Below the pieces are notes generated by a model that ran no database searches, was not told the DNA's origin, and worked only from the letters and a program-made list of their open reading frames with translations. Source: Chaenocephalus aceratus (taxonomy: Eukaryota > Chordata > Actinopteri > Perciformes > Channichthyidae). From it: DNA of 64,000 nt. The stretch spans positions 5,575,513 through 5,639,512 of the forward strand of contig CM043807.1 in assembly GCA_023974075.1 (NCBI GenBank), read 5' to 3'. Made by a program: the position numbers and the translations under genes. Positions 55,845-64,000 of the stretch are shown in pieces. How positions within the stretch are numbered: the stretch's first letter is position 1; the number at the start of each line of letters is the position of its first letter.

Positions 55845-56012
55845 TTTTTTTTATATTTTAGCTGACGCTTTTGTCCAAAGCGACTTACAATTACCGATTA
55901 CAGGGACATTCTCCCTGGAGTAACTAAGGGCTAAGTGCCTTACTCAAGGACACACAGTGGTGGTGGTGTTCCTGGTGGGATTTGAACTCACAACCTTAAA
56001 TCTTCAGCCCAG
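55845..56012 (-). mobile_element. tRNA-derived SINE
   Basis: On the minus strand it reads GGTTGTGAGTTCAAATCCCA, matching a Pol III B box (GTTCAAATCC). It ends in CGCTTTGGACAAAAGCGTCA, GCTAAAATATAAAA and a poly(A) run, the common tail of fish tRNA-SINEs. The A-box region is less clear. Confidence 0.7.
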
Positions 56013-57168
56013 CTTCATGGTCATTTTTATTTCAGTCTGATTGGAAGTTAATATTTCATTTTAAGATTTAAATAAGTGTAGAGTTTGAGAGTGACATTGA
56101 TTGCAGATTCTGAATCATATTATTTTGTATTACAGCCAGCACATGATCTGGTATGCTTCTCAACACCTTGAGTCTCTGCTCACACCAAAGACCTTCAGCT
56201 CCACAGTGATATTCAACATGCGAATGTCAGCATATTGCAGCGTGTTTGCATAACCTGGGTTTCTGATTGCACCGTGTACACATTGCTCACCCATTTTAAT
56301 GTTTCTTTGTTGCTCTATCTGTGCGTATGGAGTATATGTGCAGACATCTTCCTGGGGGAATGTGGTCATCTAGATATTAGCTTCTGGAGCTTCAAAGCAC
56401 AACCGGCTGCTTTATGGATCATTTAAAACTCAGTTAAAGAAATGGTAACCATGCACAGTTCAATGTGTCCACAAACATAGTGTGTAACATATGTGTGATG
56501 CTTTCTATCTACAACATCGGAGGTGTAGTTCAGACACACAGAGGAAAAACATTTAAATATAAACAATGACAAATTAAGAATAACCATAGTAGATACATAT
56601 GGTAACACACCACTCCTCTTGCTCTAACATCATTCTTTCCATTAGTTGTCAAGGGTGTGTGTTGGTGGTGTGTGTTGCTGGGATAATGGCAGGTAGACCA
56701 CACCTGACATCAGGCACAACAAGTCCTAATGTAACACAAAGATCCCACATATGGCCACCAACACCCTGATGTAACACACACCAACCACACACACACACCA
56801 CTAAAACAGGGCGTGGCAGAAGAGAAGGGAACCGGTTCTAGCACACCTCGTTCTCTCTTTCACAGGTCATGGAAAAGTTTGACAGTTTGAGTTAATATTA
56901 ATAATACGGTCCAGGACATGGTTTATTGCTTAAAAACAATAATATCTTTTCATGCATTGGTGCTCAGTGTTGACTTTGCGTGTCTCCACCTGCTGCACGT
57001 AATGATTCAGAAATGATGCCAAACCTTTCATGAAGCCTGGAGTGACTCTTTGCATATTTGGTGTCACTGTTCATTTTTAATAACCTTTTCTAGTCGCTGC
57101 TCTGAATTCCCTAAAGTGGTTTGAGGTGAGCGCCATTAATGGATTTTGTTGGCAGATGAAGATGACGG
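56013..57168. other. intergenic DNA without recognised genes
   Basis: Contains a short interrupted CA tract near 56780-56800. No supported feature otherwise. Confidence 0.5.
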
Positions 57169-57172
57169 TTAA

Positions 57173-57741
57173 CCCTCCTGCTATCCTCAGATTGACTTTA
57201 CACCCTGTGTGTTTAAAACTCAAGACAATGATCATATTCCACATTCTCTCTGGTGCTTCAGGTATCTTAGTTGACTCCCTAAATAACCTTTTAAATAAAA
57301 CATTACCCAACCTTCCCCCCCACAGACTATCGAAAATATATAAATCACCATAAAATCTCACGTACTGAAATAAAATGTTAAGTAAGATCTTTTTGATGTT
57401 GTTAAAGGACCAATAACTAAAGCAGAGGGTCGGTTTTTTACAATGATACATTTGCGTGTAATAGTCACCTCAATATCATCCGACACAATCAACACAAATA
57501 TGTGTCAAATATTGACATTTTTACATGTTTTATACTGCTAAAACAGCCTGGTGTCAAGGTGTGTACAAAGTGCGTACAGGGCATTTCAAAAAGATCTTCA
57601 TGTTCCTTTGACGTGTACCCATCAGTCCTCACTACATTAGGAACAGTCATGAAAAACTAAGCAAAACAAATCATGTGAACCATTTGTTTAGATAGTTAAA
57701 CATTGAATGGGTCAAATTGACCCCAAGGATACCAGGAGAGT
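57173..57741. mobile_element. non-autonomous TTAA-target transposon (piggyBac/Kolobok-like)
   Basis: The left end CCCTCCTGCTATCCT and right end AGGATACCAGGAGAGT are imperfect inverted repeats, each bordered by TTAA (57169-57172 and 57742-57745). GATTGACTTTA / GGTCAAATTGACC lie subterminally. Length about 570 bp, non-coding. Confidence 0.65.
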
Positions 57742-58126
57742 TTAACATTTTCATTTTGTTGTTTGCACGAGCAAGTGTTTTGGCAACGGAGTAACCCCGG
57801 ATTATACTTGGTTTAATCAACAAACTGTATATCTTTCAAGAGATGCAACTAAAGCCATTAACACTCTAAACATGTTGAACACAGGATTATCTATGGTATC
57901 AATAGCAACTATTTGCATCCTCTTTGATCTCTCCAGAGAGAGGGTTAATAAAGTGCAACATCTATTCATCAGCGTGAATAAAGTGAGTCTTCAACTTTGA
58001 ACTCTCAGAGCATTTACTGAATCCAGCATCATCCCAAGAATTACAGAATGGAGAAGAATTATTCTGGTTTACTGGAACTGAGCAGTCCATTCTGCTCCAG
58101 TCGCAGCTTGTATATATATGCATGTA

Positions 58127-58168
58127 ATTCATCCATATATATATATACATATCTATATATGGATGAAT
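58127..58168. repeat. AT-rich inverted repeat (hairpin)
   Basis: ATTCATCCATATATA and TATATATGGATGAAT flank a 12-bp AT-rich loop. A stem of about 15 bp. Confidence 0.85.
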
Positions 58169-59060
58169 GACCTTACACATCAGTGGCTGAGCATCAGGGA
58201 TAGACCGGCTCTTTCCAAGAAGACAGAAAAAGAGAAGGAAAAAAAGGAGATGCTTGACCCCAATGACATCCTATGTGCACTCAAGGGTTCTTCTGGGGCC
58301 ACATCCAGTCTGTTGTAGATGTTGTTGTGTCCCCCTGCTGGCCCCAGAGGGAGCTGCTCCTCTCCTGCTAACACATGGCAGAGCCGGCTGTGGAGGAACT
58401 ACTGCTCGTTGTTCAATGCCAACAAACTGCACGGAAATCAGAAGAGATGTCGTCCAGCAGTCATTTAGTCCAACTGCAAAATGGCCAATTCATGCCACTA
58501 AGCAGCTTTGGGTCCTCATAAAGCAGCTGGCAGAACACACAGCAGACCTGCAGGTATGCCCAGGGGTCGGATCAGGACTCTTCCGGAAGCTCTACTGGGT
58601 TCTCAGGCTGGTTAACGCACAGATGCACACATACTGTTGGCCTTAAATCAGACCTGCGGCTACATTTCCCGTCCCACTCGGCTGCTTCGCTGAGAGTAAA
58701 CGCTGTACAAAGAAAGACGAGAGAATATTTATAATAAAGTCGAAGCTGCAGGACGACTAATTCCATCAAACACCTGAAGAGACAAGTCAAACGTCAAGGT
58801 GATGGAGGGGCTGGATGGAAATGTGTGTGTATTATTGCGTCGCTTCCTTAGGGCTAAATGTAAGACCTGAGAAGTGGATGTTGTCCCCTTAAAACAATGA
58901 TGTTTTTTTCTTTGGAACATTCTGGAAAAGAGCAAGAAATGGCGCTGTGAAAGAAAGACAACATTACCTTTGTTTTAGAGGTGAGCACAATGAAATGAGC
59001 AGCATCACGCAGCAGATGGCTGTCAGGTGACAAGGAGGATGCACTGTCCCTCCACAAGAC

Positions 59061-59061
<1 letters not shown>

Positions 59062-59096
<35 letters not shown>

Positions 59097-59098
59097 CC
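59062..59098. repeat. (CAA)n trinucleotide repeat
   Basis: About 12 CAA units. Confidence 0.95.
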
Positions 59099-60489
59099 AC
59101 ACAGACGGAGACAGCACCACGGGTCCTCATGCCGCTCGGCTCAGTTGTCTAATCCAATTATAAGCAGCTACAAGTCATGGGATGGTTGGTCTCAGTACAC
59201 ACCTGTGTAACCATGGCTGCGCGCTACACATTCCATCACTGCAGATTTAGGGTGTGGCCGTGCTTTGCGTCGCTACATTGCATGTCATGCTGTGATGCAA
59301 TACAACTATGAGGCCATTCATCAACATCAGTTAAGAGTTGTTTGCAAAAGCCAGTTCTGCACAATTGTCATCTCATCATATTGTAGTACAACAATAATGC
59401 ATATTAATATACAAACCACCATAAGAGAAATTAAGCAGTGCTTCAGACTAGAATGACTTAGTCCAATTATTTTAACGTGACATTTATAATTTTGGCATAG
59501 TTGTTGCGAATGGCACGACTGCACGACTGTCCTCCTTTTAGCGACTGCAGCATCATGTCCCCAACACCCTGGACATGACAAAGACGCGTCTGCCGTTTGT
59601 ACAACACGCCGGCGGGGATCAGACTTCTCCAAAAGAACTGCAGCAGACTCAAGAACAGCACAAAGCTTTGTTTTTGAAGACTAGTTTATCAAAAGAATAC
59701 ACAATAATACTCAGGTATAAAACATAGAAAACAGAAAATGAAACACAATAATAAAATATACCTTCTTCTCTGATCTACTACTTGTTTCAAAGTAGTAAAA
59801 ATTGCAGTCTTTCTGTTTTTCCACGCTCACACATTCACTTCCCACAGCATGCTCAGTCCACTCTGTCATCGTCATGGTTGCTATGGATTGGATTAGATTA
59901 TACACTTAAAATATTCTTGCAAAATTCATGGTAATACAGAATTATAAAATGTTAGAGTCGACCCCACGGGGCTTTTGTTGACAAGTTGCGTAACAACGTG
60001 AGATGAACAGGTGCACGGGCAGCGTCTCTCAGATGGAGGCCTCGCTCTCTTCGCTGTCAGGTGAAGGACGCCGTTGTTTCAATGTTCGTGGAGCCAAGAT
60101 GGCTGCAACCAGCGCAGACACACGGTCCGGTCACAGCTGCTGGAGGTCTGACCAACATGTGTCTCCTGGAGGACTAAGTGTTTTGTTGACAAACCATCAT
60201 AAAGTCCTTCTCATTGAACCTTTCCCCTCTAGTCCCTCCTCTCGTGTCAGTCTGGACGTCTCGCGTGTCCTCTGTGAGCATGTCCCCCACACAGCAGCAC
60301 ACCTCACGTCTGCAGGAAGTTCTCTTGCAGGGTTAACGTTCCGAGAAAGACACAGGGACACTGCTCAGCCCTCACATGGCTTCAAAGTCCAAGAGGACTT
60401 TGAAGACCCTGAACCGGTGAGTCGTACGGGTCCAAAGCGTGCCTGCAGTTTTTTGAGTCTCTTTAAATAACAATCAGAGTTGTATATTC
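59099..60489. other. wnt5b 3' flank, no recognised gene
   Basis: A plus-strand open frame at 60003-60470 has no recognisable domain and opposes the wnt5b 3' UTR, so it is probably chance. Confidence 0.5.
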
Positions 60490-60736
60490 ATTTATTATTT
60501 ATTAATATAAGTATTTCATCTTTTATCACACTGGTCATCGGTGTCCATTTGTCCTTTATATCCTTCATCCATTTAGTCCTTCTTGTCTTTCCTCCTTCAC
60601 TCAGGGTTGTGATCAGGTATCATGCAGGGGGAATCTCAGTCGATCAAATAAAAAGCTTCCTCCTCCTGTCCCCCTCTCCGTCTTTACCCGTCCACTGCAT
60701 TCAGACTTCCTCCCCCCCCCCCCATCCGCGTGTGTG
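60490..60736 (-). other. wnt5b: probable wnt5b 3' UTR start with poly(A) signal candidates
   Basis: This is the sequence downstream of the stop codon. Two AATAAA hexamers on the minus strand lie around 60492-60506, about 235 bp after the stop. No other function is visible. The real transcript end cannot be fixed from sequence alone. Confidence 0.35.
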
Positions 60737-61035
60737 CTATTTACACACAAACTGGTCCACGAGGGTGGAGCAGCGCTTGCACTTGACGTAGCAGCACCAG
60801 TGGAACTTGCAGTGGCAGCGCTCGTGCTTGTAGATCTTGAACTGGTCGTACCCCGGCCGCAGCACATGAGCTCGCAGCCATCCATGCCCTCCGACGTCTT
60901 GTTGCAGAGGCGGCCCTGCGTGCCCAGGGACCCCGTGGTCTCGTTGCGGAGGCAGTAGTCCGGGCTGGGGTCCGTGTAGACCAGATCCTCCGGGCCGGGG
61001 GGGTTGAAGCGCTTCTCCACCAGCTCCAGCTTGCC
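60737..61035 (-). CDS. wnt5b: wnt5b terminal exon with one-base frameshift
   Basis: The acceptor is TTCCAACAG/GGCAAG. It is open in one frame from [13 protein letters not shown] to MCCGRG, then continues in the adjacent frame from [12 protein letters not shown] to DQFVCK and TAG. The break falls in GGCCGGGGTACGACC, where one base is missing between the Gly codon and TAC. It lies in a run of G/C, so a sequencing or assembly indel is as likely as a true mutation. Confidence 0.93.
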
Positions 61036-61286
61036 CTGTTGGAAGTGGAAAGAGACAGCTTGTGTGAGAGGCTTCTTTCAGGGTTCGGTTCGTGACGCTT
61101 CCTCTGCTATGCGTGATGTTTGTATACCTTGCGTCCAATGCGCATGGCCGCCGCGCTGTCATACTTCTCCTTCAGGAACTCGCCCACACTCCTGAAGTCG
61201 GCCAGCTGGAGCCAGCAGGTCTTCAGACTGCAGGACCCCGAGACCCCGTGGCACTTACAGGCCACGTTGGCAAGGTTATAGGCCGC
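60737..61286 (-). CDS. wnt5b: Wnt5b, last two coding exons (last exon frameshifted)
   Basis: Secreted lipid-modified Wnt ligand of the Wnt5 subfamily, acting mainly through non-canonical Wnt signalling. Exon 61286-61128 is 159 nt (53 codons) and exon 61035-60737 is the terminal exon with stop TAG. The first carries [18 protein letters not shown], including the serine that is palmitoleoylated in Wnts. The second carries [26 protein letters not shown], the Cys-rich [13 protein letters not shown] and [17 protein letters not shown], ending DQFVCK. The terminal exon is 299 nt where 300 are needed: one base is missing near 60856, just after CCGRG, and the reading frame shifts there. The upstream exons lie beyond position 64000. 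Residues such as YKHERCHC favour wnt5b of fish, and the neighbour adipor2 agrees. Confidence 0.93.
61128..61286 (-). CDS. wnt5b: wnt5b penultimate coding exon
   Basis: The acceptor is CCCCTCCCCAG/GCGGCC and the donor is CGCAAG/GTATAC, phase 0 on both sides. It encodes [12 protein letters not shown], the HGVSGSC acylation motif, [14 protein letters not shown] and [13 protein letters not shown]. It is intact and very conserved. Confidence 0.95.
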
Positions 61287-62030
61287 CTGGGGAGGGGAGA
61301 GGAAAGGACGAGATGTTATGTTTCTTTATATCTCACAAAATCACTGTCTTTCACATTCCTACTACACAGATCCAATCGGAATGTGCGTGCTCCAGCTCAA
61401 ACATGCTGCACATTCAGAAAGAGACATCAGCTTGCAAAAGAGCACTTACAAAGCCACTTGTCCTGCCTCGATTTTGACTTCCTTGAATATCAAAAGATTG
61501 TTGTAAGGTAAAAATACAAGATTCAATAAAAAAAAGAAGAAAGTTGAACTGCCACTAAGAAAGCTATGATTATGAAACACTCCATTTGTCCTCCATTGAT
61601 ATTTAATGGGATTATTTTAGGGATATTTTACTAAAAGACCGCTAGATTTATTTCACCAATATATCTCAATGTTGCTCTTTTAAGTCGAGCACAGATATTG
61701 TGCCACCTTTATAGAATGTAAGTTAACTGACACACACATTACATATTTACCAATGCCAGGACTTATTTTATATTTTTTCTTTTATTGTTATTTTATATGT
61801 TTTTGATCAGTATCTCTTTTATTATTATTATTATTATATTTTTGTATATTATTATTTTATATATATGCATTTTTTTTCTTTTTTAGGTAAGCACTAAACT
61901 GCTTCTACGATGCTGCCCTCTAGTGGTCAACCTGTGAATCACTCAATCACACTTTATTCATAGCCCAATCACAAATGACACGTGTCTCAGGGCCTTACAG
62001 TCTGAACAACATGACCCCCTCAGTCCACAG
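61287..62030. other. wnt5b intron, AT-rich
   Basis: Contains a (TTA)n-like stretch at about 61820-61860. No exon was found. Confidence 0.6.
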
Positions 62031-62032
62031 AC

Positions 62033-62350
62033 AGGGCCGGACTGGGACAATAAGTCAGGCCGGGAATTATACACCCAGCCAGGCCACTACCAGTTTTTTT
62101 GTGCCATTTTGCTGGATTTATTTGTCAATTTTTACAGCGTTGCTGCCCATAGTGATAGCCCTCGAAATCTACTACCCAAAATAAACATTGGACATGGGTT
62201 ACTATTTTAAAATGTGAAAATCTATTTAGGAACCAGTGAGAACATGTGAACATATTAAGTGGGGGGGACCTCAAATCCTATAGGGGGGTCTGGGGGATTT
62301 TTTTTTAAATGTTGGACTTAAATGCATCATCTGGTGCATTTTGAGGGGGA
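62033..62350. repeat. fragments of transposon termini in wnt5b intron
   Basis: AGGGCCGGACTGGGACAATA at about 62033 resembles the left end of the 43186 element family. 62260-62345 shares the GGGGGGTCTGGGGG, T-run and CATCTGGTGCATTTTGAG block with 11.8, 33.2 and 40.5 kb. No right terminus is found. Confidence 0.55.
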
Positions 62351-62869
62351 AATAAAGAGATAACATAACATAACATAACTGTATACATTTAAATAATCAT
62401 AACATCATAAAACATGGCCATAACCAATAACATACCAACCAATAACATATTAATATTTCATATTCAACAATATGAAAAAACATTGTTATTTATTTGTTTT
62501 TGGTTAATTTATAGTTAATATAGAGTGCGTGTGCTCCTGAACCAGCCTCACCTGTCTCCCTCCTCTGCCCCTGCTCCTCTTTGAGGCAGAAGCAAAGACT
62601 AGTTTTAGCTCTCAACAAGTTTTAATAGTTTATCTTGCCTTTTTTCACCTAGTTAACGTTTATTTTTTTATTATTCATGCATATTTTACTAATCACTCCC
62701 CCCTCAAATGGAAATATGTGTTTACATAAATGGTGACCAAACCGTTTGAGACCCACAGAGATAACTTAGACTAAGTTAACTATCTAAACACTCAGAGAGT
62801 CCTTTACCTCACCTGAGCTGTAGTTATCAGTCTCTCAGTCTGACTGGAGAGGACTCTCCTCCACCTTGT

Positions 62870-62950
62870 TGTTGAAAAAGCTCCTTATATCCGTTAGCGC
62901 AGCTAGCACCAGATGCTAACAACAACAATACACGTAACCGGTGCGCGCGC
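62870..62950. repeat. shared hAT-internal segment
   Basis: TTAGCGCAGCTAGCACCAGATGCTAACAACAACAA recurs at 12.16, 23.80 and 26.50 kb, linking this intron copy to the BED-hAT family. Confidence 0.8.
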
Positions 62951-63041
62951 TTTATCTCACTCGCTTGCGCCACACACACTAACACACACCATCCCCGAGC
63001 TTGAATGACACACAGAGACCAATCGAGGGCATTAGTGTATG

Positions 63042-63793
63042 GCAGGGATCACCAACTACATTTGTCCAAGGGCCGAAATGTAACCAATAGACACTATCGC
63101 GGGCCAGCGATTTTTATATAGCCCAGAATTGTATAAATAGTATTCAGATTACATTGGAATACTTTCTTTTTCCATAACAGATGTGTATGTTTTGGTGCAC
63201 AGGAGACACTTTTTACTGTTTTCATGGCTTATCACAAACTCAAACACACATCTTGGTGTCATTCTGGACAGCTCTCTCATCTGCACCCACAAAAAAACAT
63301 CACCCTGACTGCATTCTTTGTACTGTCTTAAAACCTTTCCTTGGAATTATGTTATGAATTGTAAGGTGTCCTTGGGTGCTTTGAAAGGCGCCCCTAAATA
63401 GAATGAATTATCATTATTATTTATTATCTGAAACGATGTAATAACTTTTAAAACTTTTTCCAGTCACTTGCCCCATGATGCATTCAGCAGCAGCAGGCCA
63501 TTCACTTTGATTTCATCCCGTTATGAAATGTCAATTCCGACAATAAAGAAATGCTACATAAACGTTATCTTGCACATTTTATCCAACCATCTCCGTTTCT
63601 AACTTTCAATATATTTTAAAAGAGATCTCTCTCTCATCTGCGTGCGGGGGCGGGCCTCACAGACACGCTGCATCTCTCTCGCTCACAGACATGCTGCAGC
63701 GCTGTGCAGAGTGCAGTGTGCACACAGTTCTGCCGGTAATGAATATTACATTTTGTAAGGAAACTTTTCCACCAATAATTCCGATAAGTATTT
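63042..63793. mobile_element. left end of a CAGGGATCACCAACTAC hAT-like element
   Basis: The terminus CAGGGATCACCAACTACATT is followed by AGGGCCGAAATG and GCGGGCCAGCG. The complementary right end is not in the window. Confidence 0.5.
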
Positions 63794-63942
63794 CAAAATG
63801 TATTCACTTCAGGTTTACGAAAGTAACTGTAATCAGATTACTCGTTTTTCAAATGTAACGCCAGCTGAATACAGTTAGCCAACTTGATTTTTGTATTCTG
63901 ATTGCGTAACGCCGTTATGTATTCCGTTACAACCCAACCCTG
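63794..63942. repeat. repeat ending in CAACCCAACCCTG, copy 2
   Basis: Near-identical to 43441-43586, with a short insertion (AGCCAA). Confidence 0.8.
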
Positions 63943-64000
63943 CTTCTTGGCTACTGTCCCGCAACTCCAGCCTCTCTGTTGGACTCTGTCGCAGCGGGGC

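Noticed and set aside
58254..58646. 130-residue Cys-rich open frame as a small secreted protein
   Set aside because: No signal peptide, no family match by eye and no splice context.
60003..60470. 155-residue plus-strand open frame
   Set aside because: No recognisable domain, and it lies antisense to the 3' flank of wnt5b.

Overview
The window is vertebrate DNA, most likely a ray-finned (percomorph-like) teleost. Two multi-exon genes are recognisable by protein sequence and GT/AG splice sites. Introns and intergenic DNA are packed with long perfect (CA)n tracts and fish-type transposons (hAT, PIF/Harbinger, Gypsy, Copia, LINE, SINE). There are no rRNA genes, CRISPR arrays or bacterial-style operons.

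Gene layout. Both genes are on the minus strand. adipor2 (adiponectin receptor 2) occupies the left part: five coding exons at 18229-18033, 4674-4501, 3569-3398, 1008-822 and 726-539, with compatible splice phases. A possible non-coding first exon lies near 37.26-37.38 kb. The start codon exon was not identified, and the C-terminal exons lie beyond position 1. At the right edge are the last two coding exons of wnt5b (61286-61128 and 61035-60737); the rest lies beyond position 64000. wnt5b followed head-to-tail by adipor2 matches the WNT5B-ADIPOR2 order known in mammals, so this looks like conserved synteny. The last wnt5b exon is one base short of an open frame.

Repeats. Many complete non-autonomous DNA transposons can be delimited to the base by terminal inverted repeats and 8-bp target duplications, which mark the hAT superfamily. 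One region (38.7-42.8 kb) is a multi-level nest: a 'GGCCTCATTTATAA' element holds a hAT-like element, which in turn holds another hAT and a Harbinger-like MITE with a 66-bp perfect palindrome. At 45.1-47.8 kb a 45-bp minisatellite open on both strands is split by a hAT insertion that keeps only the first 16 codons of a transposase-like ORF. At 50.4-54.3 kb a Gypsy 3' end (tandem-repeat C-terminal region, polypurine tract, LTR) contains a nested LINE-like ORF1 with CCHC zinc knuckles. Between 54.3 and 56.0 kb lie a MADF-domain exon, a Copia RNase H end with a short LTR, and a tRNA-derived SINE. A decayed three-exon Ulp1/SENP-type (C48) cysteine protease remnant lies at 49.4-50.05 kb.

I did not find a convincing new functional system. 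The strongest leads are the wnt5b frameshift, the adipor2 Trp-to-Cys change, the protease pseudogene and the transposon/minisatellite structures.
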